From assembly GCF_007858285.1 (NCBI RefSeq), contig NZ_VFIL01000004.1, positions 458,491 through 522,490 on the forward strand: a stretch of DNA of 64,000 bases. Reading direction: 5' to 3'. This stretch comes from Pseudomonas brenneri (GTDB lineage: Bacteria; Pseudomonadota; Gammaproteobacteria; Pseudomonadales; Pseudomonadaceae). Made by a program: the position numbers and the translations under genes. Positions within the stretch are counted from its first letter, which is position 1. Each line of letters starts with the position of its first letter. The notes under the pieces were generated by a model. The model had not been told where the DNA came from. It saw only the letters and a list, made by a program, of their open reading frames with translations, and did not search any database. Positions 51,586 through 60,360 of the stretch are shown piece by piece.

Positions 51586-52326
51586 TCAGCGCATGAATAG
51601 CCCGCCGTTGACGTCCCAGGTCGCTCCGGTGACGAAATAGGCATCCTGTTCCGCCAGTTGCACCACCAGGCGACCGATGTAATCGGCACTGCCCAGGCGC
51701 TTGACCGGGATCGCTTCGAGCAGTTGCTCCATGCGCTCGGGCGCGACCACGGCATGCACTGCCGGCGAGTCGATCGGCCCCGGGGCGATGGCATTGACCG
51801 TCACCCCGCGTGCCGCCAGTTCCTTGGCGAAGATCTTGGTCAGGGTGATGATCGCGCCCTTGGATGCCGCGTAATGCCCACCGGTAGCAGTCCCACCGTT
51901 CTGCCCGGCCAGGGACGCCATGTTGATGATCCGCCCATAGCCCTGGTCAGCCAGGTAAGCCCCCAATACCTGGCAACCGACAAAGGTGCCGCGCTGGTTG
52001 ATGTTGGTGACCCGCTCGAACTCCTCGGGGCTGATCTGCATCAACGGCGTTGCCAGGGTCATGGCCGCATTGTTGACCAACACATGCAGGGCGCCGAAAC
52101 GCTCTAGGGTCGCCGCCAGTGCCTGCTCGAAATCGGCCTTGCAGCCCACGTCCAGACGTAGCGCCAACACGCGCTCGCCGCTCGGGTCCAGGCGCCGGGC
52201 GCTGGCGTTTGCCGCCGCCAGGGAAAGGTCGCTGAGCACCACCGCGTACCCCGCCGCGTACAACTGGGCGGCGATGGCGTACCCCAGGCCCTGGGCAGCG
52301 CCCGTCACTAAGGCTATGTGTGTCAT
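51586..52326 (-). CDS. iacE: IacE, short-chain dehydrogenase/reductase
   Basis: SDR of 246 aa: cofactor loop GAAQGLGYA (residues 9-17), NNAAM, and catalytic Tyr/Lys in GHYAASKGAIITL. In the published iac pathway it takes part after ring oxygenation of indole-acetate, on an intermediate not fixed by sequence. It lies between iacD and iacF in the standard iac order. Confidence 0.88.
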   Translation of the reverse strand: MTHIALVTGAAQGLGYAIAAQLYAAGYAVVLSDLSLAAANASARRLDPSGERVLALRLDVGCKADFEQALAATLERFGALHVLVNNAAMTLATPLMQISPEEFERVTNINQRGTFVGCQVLGAYLADQGYGRIINMASLAGQNGGTATGGHYAASKGAIITLTKIFAKELAARGVTVNAIAPGPIDSPAVHAVVAPERMEQLLEAIPVKRLGSADYIGRLVVQLAEQDAYFVTGATWDVNGGLFMR

Positions 52327-52336
52327 GCCGGCGCCC

Positions 52337-52816
52337 TCACAGGATGTAACCGATACCGGCGAGGGTGTCGGTGGAGTTGATCAGGTGGATCAGCTTGCGC
52401 TGGATCTTGAAACTGTCGCCGTCACGCAGCAGCTCGAACGTGATATCGGCGGTGTAGTGCTTGAGCACGTCCTTGCGGCATTCACGCAGGTTCTGTGCGC
52501 AGCGCACGGTGACGGTTTTGCCGTCATCGGCGAGCAGGCGAAACCGTGACAGCGTGCGCACGGTGCGCGCCCGTGGCGTGGTGGAAATCGACTCGCCGCT
52601 GGTCAGGCGTGTGACCCGCAACTGGCGCATGTGATGGTCGTCATAGGCATAGTTGAGGGTGTTCTCAAAGTCGGTTTCCAGCGGGTCGATGGGGATGATG
52701 TAGGTCGCATCCTGGGTCCAGAGCGCCAGCCATGATTCAAACTCACCGTGATCGAGCATGTCCGCTTCTTGCCAGATAAAGGCGCTGGCCTGGTTGAGCA
52801 GTTGTAGGTTGATCAT
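52337..52816 (-). CDS. iacD: IacD, aromatic-ring-hydroxylating dioxygenase small subunit
   Basis: Rieske dioxygenase beta subunit of 159 aa with the NTF2-like fold: FIWQEADMLDHGEFESWLAL, TQDATYIIPIDPLETDFENT, RQLRVTRLTSGESISTTPRA. It assembles with IacC. I chose the ATG at 52816, which overlaps the IacC stop (TGATG); an upstream Met adds 12 residues read through IacC. Confidence 0.9.
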   Translation of the reverse strand: MINLQLLNQASAFIWQEADMLDHGEFESWLALWTQDATYIIPIDPLETDFENTLNYAYDDHHMRQLRVTRLTSGESISTTPRARTVRTLSRFRLLADDGKTVTVRCAQNLRECRKDVLKHYTADITFELLRDGDSFKIQRKLIHLINSTDTLAGIGYIL

Positions 52817-54102
52817 CACTGGGTCTCCTGGGCCGACATCATTTTTTTCCACTGCTGATAGCCGGCGCGCATGCCGGTTTCGGCACTGACATCACTGACC
52901 AGGCCATCGTTGCTGGCCTGCTCGCCCGCCAGGCCGCGATTGAGCATGACCCACAGGTCGGTGCCGGCACTGGCGCCCTTCTGCACCCGCTCCCACGCCT
53001 CGGAGTCGTCTGGCGTGCCAAAGCCCATCGGCCCCTGGAAGTGCTCATGCAGGCGCAAGCGGTAGCGGTTGGCGACCGCCGGGCCGCCGTCCATGGTGAT
53101 CACTGCGTGGTGGATCTCGGTCTCGTCCACGGCAATCGGTTGCAGCACCCGGAAGAACGCCATTGAGCACGCGATGTTGGGGAACAGATTGAGGTTGAAC
53201 CCCGAGCCGCCCACGGCGCGGACGATGCGCCGCACTGCTTTCTCGTCATGCCCTTCTTCGCGCAGTTGCCCGGCCAGTTCTTCGAAACGCGCCGGGATCG
53301 GCAACTCAAGGTTGGCTTCCAGGTCGATCAGGTCGGGGATCATCACCATCACGCTATGACCGTTGCCCAGGTCCTCGACATAACCGCTGCCGCCGACAAA
53401 ATTGAGCATCTCTTCGGTCTGCTTATCCACCGACGACAGGAACGACTTGTGCACCAACGGGAAGTGGTAGGCGTCGGTGGTGTTTTCCAGCTGGATTTTC
53501 CAGTTGCCGGGGAAGCGGAAGCGGTGTTCTCCGGCGACCTTGATCGGGTAGCCACCGCCTTGTTTCATAAACAGATCCATCCATTTTTTCGCCGCACCGA
53601 GAAAGTCTTCCAACGGCTCGATGGCGTCGTTGAAAGTGGCGAAAATCATCCCCGCGTATTGCTCGACCCGCAGGCTCACCAAGGGGTGCTCACCCTTGTC
53701 CAGCATGTCGGCGTAACTCTCCGGATGAGGCACGCCACGCAGCGAACCGTCGAGGGCGTAGCTCCAGCCGTGGTAGGGACAGACGAAGCTGTTGGTCTTG
53801 CCCTTCTTGTGCTCGCACACCGTCGCGGCGCGGTGGCGGCAACGGTTGAGCAGCACATGGATCGCCTGCTTGCGGTCACGCACCACAATCACCGGCTGCT
53901 TGCCGACGTAGGTGGTCTTGTAGCTGCCCGCATCGGGAATTTCACTGACGTGGCCGACCCAGATCCAGGTCTTGTAGAAAATCTTCTCCAGCTCCTGGTC
54001 GAAGACTTGCGCATCGGTGTACAGCGACGTGTGCACCCGGTCCGGCAGGACGCGTTCGGACGGGCAACTTTCAAGGTTCACTGCTTGAATCAGGTTATTC
54101 AC
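52816..54102 (-). CDS. iacC: IacC, Rieske-type dioxygenase large subunit
   Basis: Aromatic-ring-hydroxylating dioxygenase alpha subunit of 428 aa. The Rieske [2Fe-2S] ligands are Cys88, His90, Cys108 and His111 (NRCRHRAATVC ... FVCPYHGWSYAL). The mononuclear iron site is around Asp210, His213 and His218 in LENTTDAYHFPLVHKSF. It hydroxylates the indole-acetate-derived ring in the iac pathway. It begins with GTG at 54102, with GAGGAG in front. Confidence 0.93.
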   Translation of the reverse strand: MNNLIQAVNLESCPSERVLPDRVHTSLYTDAQVFDQELEKIFYKTWIWVGHVSEIPDAGSYKTTYVGKQPVIVVRDRKQAIHVLLNRCRHRAATVCEHKKGKTNSFVCPYHGWSYALDGSLRGVPHPESYADMLDKGEHPLVSLRVEQYAGMIFATFNDAIEPLEDFLGAAKKWMDLFMKQGGGYPIKVAGEHRFRFPGNWKIQLENTTDAYHFPLVHKSFLSSVDKQTEEMLNFVGGSGYVEDLGNGHSVMVMIPDLIDLEANLELPIPARFEELAGQLREEGHDEKAVRRIVRAVGGSGFNLNLFPNIACSMAFFRVLQPIAVDETEIHHAVITMDGGPAVANRYRLRLHEHFQGPMGFGTPDDSEAWERVQKGASAGTDLWVMLNRGLAGEQASNDGLVSDVSAETGMRAGYQQWKKMMSAQETQ

Positions 54103-54149
54103 GATGTCTCCTCGTCGACCCGCCGGGCCGACTCACTTGAATGCGGGTT

Positions 54150-54674
54150 TCACTCACCCGGCTTATGGGGCACCGGCAACCGGGCACTGTGGTTCCACAG
54201 GCTCACGGGGCGGCTGAACAGGTTCTCGGTCTGGAAATGGGCGATCCGCCACTGGCCGTCCTCACACTCGAAGGTCACGCTCAGCCGTGCACTGTTCAAA
54301 TGGGACGCGCCACTGGCAAAGGTCGAGGTCTGCAACATCACCCAGGCACCGCCGGCCTGCAGGCCCCGGACCTCAATCTGTTCGCTGGTCAGGAAGTGCA
54401 CGTTGAGGGCAAAGTGCGCGGGCTCGACCATGTAGGTGGCAAACATCCCGCGAATGGCCGCACGCCCGTGATAGCCACCAAAGGCCTCCTGGTACTTGCT
54501 GCCCTTGCCTTCCCAGATCGCGTTGGGGGTGAACAGGCCGGCCAGTTCGTCCAGGGGCGAGTGGGCGCCCAGGTCGTCGCACAGCTGCATGTAACGGTTC
54601 ATGCAGGCACGGATGGCGCTGGCACTTTCCAGGGCGTCCAGGCGTTGTTCCAGGGCTTGGAGTGGGTCGTTCAT
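54150..54674 (-). CDS. iacI: IacI, SnoaL-like protein
   Basis: NTF2/SnoaL-like protein of 174 aa (ALESASAIRACMNRYMQLCD, LAGLFTPNAIWEGKGSKYQE, GGYHGRAAIRGMFATYMVEP). It shares its general fold class with dioxygenase beta subunits but lies separately from IacD. Its catalytic role in the iac pathway is not evident from sequence. GAGG precedes the ATG. Confidence 0.83.
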   Translation of the reverse strand: MNDPLQALEQRLDALESASAIRACMNRYMQLCDDLGAHSPLDELAGLFTPNAIWEGKGSKYQEAFGGYHGRAAIRGMFATYMVEPAHFALNVHFLTSEQIEVRGLQAGGAWVMLQTSTFASGASHLNSARLSVTFECEDGQWRIAHFQTENLFSRPVSLWNHSARLPVPHKPGE

Positions 54675-54683
54675 GGCCGGGCC

Positions 54684-55043
54684 TCAGCGCTGGATAATCA
54701 GTTCGCGGCCGGTACGGGCCTCGACCTTGCAGTACTTCCACAGCTTGTAGGTGCCGTCCCCCACCGGGGTGCTGCGAAACAGGTTGCAAGCCGCATGCAC
54801 GCTGGCGATATCCGGCACGTCCGCCAGCAGGTAGGTGGTCCAGGGGTAGCCGGCGGACGGGCCGACCATGCTCTGGTCGTCATCCATGTTGCCGAACACC
54901 TTGACGCCCGGCAGGTCATGGATGCCATTCCACATCTGGCTGAACGCCGCCCAGACTTGCAGTTGTTCGTCCCGCGGCGCGTCGAAGAAATTCTGGTTGA
55001 TGCCCATGCAAAACAGCACGCGCAAGGCTTTGGTATCGCTCAT
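54684..55043 (-). CDS. iacB: IacB, small protein of unknown function
   Basis: Protein of 119 aa: MSDTKALRVLFCMGINQNFF, then EQLQVWAAFSQMWNGIHDLP and GYPWTTYLLADVPDIASVHA, a dimeric alpha-beta barrel look. It is the unassigned iacB of the iac gene set, placed between iacA and iacI. I chose the Met at 55043, with AAGGTGA in front; the longer frame upstream runs into iacA. Confidence 0.82.
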   Translation of the reverse strand: MSDTKALRVLFCMGINQNFFDAPRDEQLQVWAAFSQMWNGIHDLPGVKVFGNMDDDQSMVGPSAGYPWTTYLLADVPDIASVHAACNLFRSTPVGDGTYKLWKYCKVEARTGRELIIQR

Positions 55044-55074
55044 TGCAGTCACCTTTTTTCTTGAGAATTGAACG

Positions 55075-56247
55075 TCACAGGTAGCCGGGCAACGGCTTGT
55101 TGCCGAAGAAAATCGCACCGGCGCTTTGGTAAGTCATGTCACCCATAAAGGCGTGCTGGGTAATGACCTGGGCGTCGTTGACGAAGCGCGACAGCGGGCT
55201 GCTGCGGTACACCCCGCTCATCCCCGAGAGCATCTGCGCGGTGCGCGCCACATCAGCGGCCACGCGGGTGGCATGGGTCGACGACAGGCGCAGCAGGTTG
55301 GTTTGTTCCACCGACACCGGGTCGCCGGCGAGGATGCTGCTCCAGGCATCATCGATGGCCTGGTAGAACCAGGCCCGCGCCGAAAGCAAGGCCGCCTCGG
55401 CCTTGGCCACTTCCACCTGGGCCAGGGGGCGATCGGACAAGGACGGCGCGCCAGTCACCGAAATGCGCCCATTGGCCATGCCACTGAGTTCATCCAGTGC
55501 AGCACGCGCTACGCCCAGCCCGACCACCGACAACACCTGGGTGGCGAACGACAGCGACGGATAGCGAAACAACGGCTCGGTCAGGCTCGACGGCCCGCCA
55601 CGCACGAACGTCCACTCCTCTGGTACCACCACGCCCTCGACCACCAGGTCGTGGCTGCCGGTACCGATCAGCCCGGTCACGTCCCAGGTCTGCTCGATGC
55701 GCACCTTGTCCCTGGGCATTACGGCCATGCGTGGCAGGCCGAGCATGTCGCCGTTTTTCGGGGCGATACCAACCCCGATCAACGAGGCGCCCATGCAGCC
55801 GCTGGAGAACTTCCAGCGCCCGTTGACCTCCAGGCCACCGTCGACAAACGCGGCCGGTTGCGGCGGGAAGATCCCTCCGGCGAACACCACATCCGGGCCG
55901 TTGGCGTAGACCTGCTCGATACTCGCCAGGGGCAAGGCCGAGAGGTACACCAGGCTCATGCCAAAACTCGCGACCCAGCCGGCGGAGCCGTCGGCATGGG
56001 CAATGTCTTCAACCATCTGGCAGAACTGCGCCGGCGAACACTCGTCCCCGCCAAAACGCTTGGGTACCAGGGCCCGATACACGCCCAGGGTGCGGAAGCG
56101 CTCGATGATGTCCTGACTGATGTGTTTTTGCTGGTCGAACTCACCGCTACGCGCGCGCCGACGGATGTCATCCAACAGTTGCTGGAAGTCTTCACCGTCG
56201 ATGATCGACAGGTCGGACCTCGGACTTTGTGCACGGAGTGCAGTCAT
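55075..56247 (-). CDS. iacA: IacA, acyl-CoA-dehydrogenase-fold flavin monooxygenase
   Basis: Protein of 390 aa in the acyl-CoA dehydrogenase/HsaA family: RFRTLGVYRALVPKRFGGDE, AHADGSAGWVASFGMSLVYL, WKFSSGCMGASLIGVGIA, IGTGSHDLVVEGVVVPEEWT. Such proteins use reduced flavin from a partner reductase (IacG) to hydroxylate an aromatic ring. In P. putida 1290, IacA acts first on indole-3-acetic acid. GGAGG precedes the ATG, 19 bp after iacH. Confidence 0.92.
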   Translation of the reverse strand: MTALRAQSPRSDLSIIDGEDFQQLLDDIRRRARSGEFDQQKHISQDIIERFRTLGVYRALVPKRFGGDECSPAQFCQMVEDIAHADGSAGWVASFGMSLVYLSALPLASIEQVYANGPDVVFAGGIFPPQPAAFVDGGLEVNGRWKFSSGCMGASLIGVGIAPKNGDMLGLPRMAVMPRDKVRIEQTWDVTGLIGTGSHDLVVEGVVVPEEWTFVRGGPSSLTEPLFRYPSLSFATQVLSVVGLGVARAALDELSGMANGRISVTGAPSLSDRPLAQVEVAKAEAALLSARAWFYQAIDDAWSSILAGDPVSVEQTNLLRLSSTHATRVAADVARTAQMLSGMSGVYRSSPLSRFVNDAQVITQHAFMGDMTYQSAGAIFFGNKPLPGYL

Positions 56248-56266
56248 GGAATACCTCCAAAAAGAA

Positions 56267-57388
56267 TCAGGCTGATTGTTGTTCTAGGCGTTGCGAAATC
56301 ATCAGGGCCACGGCGCACAACAACGCGTCCTGGCCTTTGCCGGCGATCAGTTGCAGGCCCACTGGCAGGCCGCTCGGACCTTGCAACGGCAGGCTCAGGG
56401 CTGGGTGGCCGGTGAGGTTGAAGGGGCGCACCAGGCTAGTCATGCCGATGGCAGCGCGGGTATCTGCCGCCTGCGCCACTTGCAGGGGGTAATCGGGCAG
56501 GGTGGGCAAGGCCAGGATCGGGTGCTGCGCCAGGGCCGCATCCACCTCATGGGTGAACGCTTCGCGCACCTGTTCGGCCTGCTGCAGTGCTTCGTCGCTG
56601 GTCAAGGCCGCGGCTTGCAGGCGTGCTGCGATGTCCGCGCCCAGCAGGCCGCTGGGCAGCAGGTGGCCACAGGCGTTCCAGGTCTCACGATTGATCACGG
56701 CCAGGCCCGCGTTGTAGGCCGCCTCCATGCCAGGCAGCAGCGTTGGGTGCAGGGCAAAACCGCTGCGGGCCAATGCCGCGTCGAGGGTTTGCAGGATCTG
56801 CGGGTGCGCCGTGACGGGCACCACGCCGATGCTGAGACTGGGTGGGCAGGACAGGGCAATAAACCCAGGGTCAATGACCTGCATGGCCGCGATCAACAGT
56901 TCCATGCTGGCAGCAAAGGGGCCGACACAATCGAGGCTGGAGACGCCGGGCATCACCCCCGCACGGCTGATCCGGCCAAAGGTCGGCTTGAGGCCAAACA
57001 CGCCACAACAGGCGGCCGGCACACGCACCGAGCCACCCGTATCGGTGCCCAGGGCGAAGTCCACCAGCCCTGCCGCAACCGCCGCCGCCGAACCACTGGA
57101 GGAGCCGCCAGGAATCAACCCGGGGTACAGCGGGTTGTCGGCGGTGCCGCTCCAGTGGTTGATCCCGGTGGTGCCAAAGGCCAACTCATGCAGGCTGGTC
57201 TTACCGAGAATCCGACAGTTGCCCGCGAGCAGGGCCTCGACCACTTGGGCATGTTCCTGCGCCGCTGCTGCGTTCTCCAAAGCCTGGCTGCCAGCACGGG
57301 TTGCAAAGCCTGCGATGTCGATCGTGTCCTTGACCATCACCGACAGACCACTCCCCCCCAACGCCATATGCTCGACGACGATAGTCAT
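56267..57388 (-). CDS. iacH: IacH, amidase signature enzyme
   Basis: Amidase of 373 aa and first gene of the iac operon. The catalytic triad is visible: Lys20 in VMVKDTIDIAG, the cis-Ser in GGSSSGSAAAVAAG (around residue 97) and the nucleophile Ser120 in GTDTGGSVRVP. It may release indole-acetate from amide conjugates or act on a later intermediate; its role in iac is inference. GGGAGGTGGC precedes the ATG. Divergent from the ABC importer across a 705-bp gap. Confidence 0.89.
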   Translation of the reverse strand: MTIVVEHMALGGSGLSVMVKDTIDIAGFATRAGSQALENAAAAQEHAQVVEALLAGNCRILGKTSLHELAFGTTGINHWSGTADNPLYPGLIPGGSSSGSAAAVAAGLVDFALGTDTGGSVRVPAACCGVFGLKPTFGRISRAGVMPGVSSLDCVGPFAASMELLIAAMQVIDPGFIALSCPPSLSIGVVPVTAHPQILQTLDAALARSGFALHPTLLPGMEAAYNAGLAVINRETWNACGHLLPSGLLGADIAARLQAAALTSDEALQQAEQVREAFTHEVDAALAQHPILALPTLPDYPLQVAQAADTRAAIGMTSLVRPFNLTGHPALSLPLQGPSGLPVGLQLIAGKGQDALLCAVALMISQRLEQQSA

Positions 57389-58093
57389 GCCACCTCCCGC
57401 TCAATGTTGTGACGCCTGCGCGTCGCCTGTCAGTGGACTGGACAGATCAACCCCTGCCCAACGCTTAAATCTAAAATCATAATATTTACGTGAAATGTCA
57501 ATTGAATTATCTATTTTAAAATATGGGTATTTTCGGTGCACATTTCCCACGAGATGCACCGGAGCCGTGCATTTCGGTAACACTCTAAAAAACGCAAAAC
57601 CAAAAATAAAAATCAAAATAAATACTTATATTTCAAATACATAAAATAAAAATACAACATCGCCCACGCTTTCCTTCTGTTTACCTGAAGCACAAAAAAT
57701 CTTAAAAAATGCGCAGAAACGAAAAGTTACCGATTGTTTTTGCGCAACAAAACCCATCGATATAAGCCTGAGTTTTTGCATGTTTTTTCAATTAAAAAAT
57801 CATAAAAAACAGCGATAAAACCGCGAGCTAGCGCCTTCGCATAACGCTGGTTTGTCTCGCCACGGAACGACAAACACAACGTCCACTGCCCGGGATAAAC
57901 CCTGCTTCACACCGCTGTCCCGAATTTTTCTGGCATGCAACCTGCTATCGCCCTACTCGCCCATCAACAGCGGCTCGCGCCGTTGCGGCAACCGCCAAGG
58001 GCTCGCCTCCATCGCGCATCGCGACCGCTGTTCAAGCGGCGACGGGCCGAGGGACGGGCGCTTGCTTAGCCTTGCAATGCTTCGGAGAACTCC
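57389..58093. promoter_or_regulatory. 705-bp AT-rich divergent region between iacH and the ABC importer
   Basis: No convincing gene. The stretch 57470-57830 is much richer in A and T than the rest of the window. It holds an inverted repeat CGGTGCA (57534-57540) ... TGCACCG (57555-57561) whose arms start 21 bp apart, a nearby CGTGCATTTC, and a T6/A6 inverted run at 57784-57800. A ACGTGAA stretch at 57488 has a partial counterpart (ACGTGAATA) at 62982, upstream of iacR. Probably carries the promoters of both divergent units. Confidence 0.5.
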
Positions 58094-59242
58094 ATGCTCT
58101 TGAAAAAAGCTGTGTCCACCTTGCTACTGAGTGCGGCCTGCGTATCCCTGGCCCAGGCGCAAGTCACGGTCGGCGTGATCACCTCGGCCGCAGGCCCGTT
58201 GGCCATGATCGGCGTGCCACAGAAAAACACCGTGGCGCTGCTGCCGACCCAGGTCGGGGACCAGGCCATCCGCTACATCGCGCTGGACGACGGCAGCGAC
58301 CCGACGGCCACGGTCAAGGCCCTGAAGAAGCTGATCAGCGAAGACAACGTGGATGCGATCATCGGCCCAAGCGGCTCGCCCAATGCCATCGGAGTGATCT
58401 CGTTTGTCGCCCAGGCCCAGGTCCCGCTGCTGTCGCCCGTGGGCACTGCGGCGGTGATCCTGCCGATGACGGCAGAGAAGAAATGGGTGTTCAAGACCAC
58501 CCAAAATGACGAACTGATCGCCAAGGCGCTGTTCGAACACATGGCCAGGCATCAGGTAAAAACCCTGGGCCTGATTGGCACCGCCGACCCTTATGGCGAG
58601 AACTGGGCCAAGGTAGCCACGGCGCTGGCGACCGAGCATGGGATCAAGATCGTCGCCAACGAACGCTTCCAGCGCCAGGACACCTCAATCACCGGGCAAA
58701 GCCTGAAAGTGCTCGCCGCACGCCCCGACGCGGTACTGGTAGCCGCGCCTGGCAGCCCGGCCGTAATGCCCCAGGCCACGCTGTTCGACCAGGGCTACCG
58801 TGGTCAGGTCTACCAGACCCATGGCGCCGCGCTACCGGACTTCCTCAAGCTGGGTGGCAAGAAAGTCGAAGGGACGATCCTCGCCGCCAGCCTGATGCTG
58901 GTGCTCGATGAAATCCCCGACAGCAATCCGTCGAAAAAAATCGCTGCGGACTACACCGCCAACTACGAAAAACTCTATGGCAGCAAGCCCGCCACCTTCG
59001 GCGCCAATACCTTCGATGCCGGCCTGCTGCTGCAAGCGGCAATCCCGCTGGCTGCCGCCAAGGCCGCGCCGGGCACCGTGGAGTTCCGCCGGGCGCTGCG
59101 TGACGCCTTGGAAAGCACCCACGAGTTGGCGGGCACCCAAGGGGTCTACAGCATGACCCCGGACGACCACAGCGGGTTCGATGAACGAGGCCGGGAGTTG
59201 ATCCAGGTGAAAAATGGCACCTGGACCCTGCTCAGAGACTGA
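58094..59242 (+). CDS. Branched-chain-type ABC transporter substrate-binding protein
   Basis: Periplasmic binding protein of 382 aa (LivJ/type-I fold). The signal peptide is residues 1-22 (MLLKKAVSTLLLSAACVSLA plus QA, then QVTVGV). Core: ITSAAGPLAMIGVPQKNTVA, AIIGPSGSPNAIGVISFVAQ, AADPYGENW-like TADPYGENWAKV. This family is often used for aromatic acids in soil bacteria. Given iacR and the iac operon on either side, indole-acetate or a relative is the probable ligand (inference). GGAG precedes the ATG. Confidence 0.91.
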   Translation: MLLKKAVSTLLLSAACVSLAQAQVTVGVITSAAGPLAMIGVPQKNTVALLPTQVGDQAIRYIALDDGSDPTATVKALKKLISEDNVDAIIGPSGSPNAIGVISFVAQAQVPLLSPVGTAAVILPMTAEKKWVFKTTQNDELIAKALFEHMARHQVKTLGLIGTADPYGENWAKVATALATEHGIKIVANERFQRQDTSITGQSLKVLAARPDAVLVAAPGSPAVMPQATLFDQGYRGQVYQTHGAALPDFLKLGGKKVEGTILAASLMLVLDEIPDSNPSKKIAADYTANYEKLYGSKPATFGANTFDAGLLLQAAIPLAAAKAAPGTVEFRRALRDALESTHELAGTQGVYSMTPDDHSGFDERGRELIQVKNGTWTLLRD

Positions 59243-59322
59243 GAGCGCACCCCATCGCCCGCTCGGCCAGCCGTGTCCGACGGGCGCCGCAAGCCTGATG
59301 ACCCCGTGCAAAGAGTTGCCCT

Positions 59323-60360
59323 ATGAATGCCCAGATAGCCTTGCTGCTTGGCCAGGACGGCATCACCAATGGCGCCATTTATGCGCTGCTGGCCTTGTCG
59401 ATTCTCCTGGTGTTTACCGTGACCCGGATCCTGTTGATCCCCCAGGGTGAGTTCGTCACCTATGGCGCCCTGACCATGGCCAGCCTGCAAGCGGGCCAGC
59501 CCACTGCACTGGTCTGGCTGCTGCTGGCCCTGACCCTGCTCGATGGCGCCCTCGACCTGCTCGCCTCGATCCGCCGCCCCCACGCCTGGCGCTTGCCGCG
59601 CAAGAGCCTGGTAAAGATCGCCTACGCGGCGGCGATGGTGGGCCTGGTCAACAACCTGCCGCTGGCACAACTGCCCATGGCGTTGCAGGCCCTGCTGACC
59701 TTGGCCTTGGTCGTGCCGTTGGGGCCGTTGATCTATCGGCTGGCCTTCCAACCCATCGCCTCGGCCAGCTCGCTGGTGTTGCTGATTGTCTCGATTGCAG
59801 TGCATGTAAGCCTGGTGGGCATGGGCCTGCTGTTGTTCGGCCCGGAAGGCGCGCGGACCCGGCCCTTCTCCGAACAAGGCCTGGAACTGGGACCGGTGGC
59901 GCTCAACAGCCAGACGCTGTGGATTATCGCCGCGTCCCTGGGCCTGATCATCGGCTTGTTTGTGTTCTTTGAGCGCACCCTGTACGGCAAGGCCCTGCGC
60001 GCCACGGCAGTGAACCGCATGGGCGCACGCCTGATGGGCATTTCCCCGGAGATGGCCGGCAAGAGCACCTTCGTCCTGGCCGCCCTGATCGGCACCCTGT
60101 CCGGGATTCTGATCGCCCCCATCACCACCCTGTACTTCGACTCCGGTTTCATCATCAGCCTCAAGGGTTTTGTCGGTGCGATCATGGGTGGACTGGTCAG
60201 CTACCCCGTGGCAGCCCTGGGCGCCCTCGCGGTGGGCCTGATCGAAGCCTTCTCGATGTTCTGGGCCAGCGCCTACAAGGAAGTGATTGTCTTCACCCTG
60301 ATCATTCCGTTCCTGCTGTGGCGCTCCCTCACCAGCCGTCACGTGGAGGAACACGAATGA
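59323..60360 (+). CDS. Branched-chain-type ABC transporter permease (LivH family)
   Basis: Inner-membrane permease of 345 aa with eight to nine helices: GITNGAIYALLALSILLVFT near residue 12, then the family EAA-like loop FERTLYGKALRATAVNRMGA, and STFVLAALIGTLSGILIAPI. It forms half of the channel with the LivM part of the next gene, whose ATG overlaps its TGA. Confidence 0.92.
   Translation: MNAQIALLLGQDGITNGAIYALLALSILLVFTVTRILLIPQGEFVTYGALTMASLQAGQPTALVWLLLALTLLDGALDLLASIRRPHAWRLPRKSLVKIAYAAAMVGLVNNLPLAQLPMALQALLTLALVVPLGPLIYRLAFQPIASASSLVLLIVSIAVHVSLVGMGLLLFGPEGARTRPFSEQGLELGPVALNSQTLWIIAASLGLIIGLFVFFERTLYGKALRATAVNRMGARLMGISPEMAGKSTFVLAALIGTLSGILIAPITTLYFDSGFIISLKGFVGAIMGGLVSYPVAALGALAVGLIEAFSMFWASAYKEVIVFTLIIPFLLWRSLTSRHVEEHE

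Noticed and set aside
57401..57616. 71-aa minus-strand frame in the AT-rich divergent region
   Set aside because: No ribosome-binding site, AT-rich composition, no recognisable motif, and it covers the presumed promoter of iacH.
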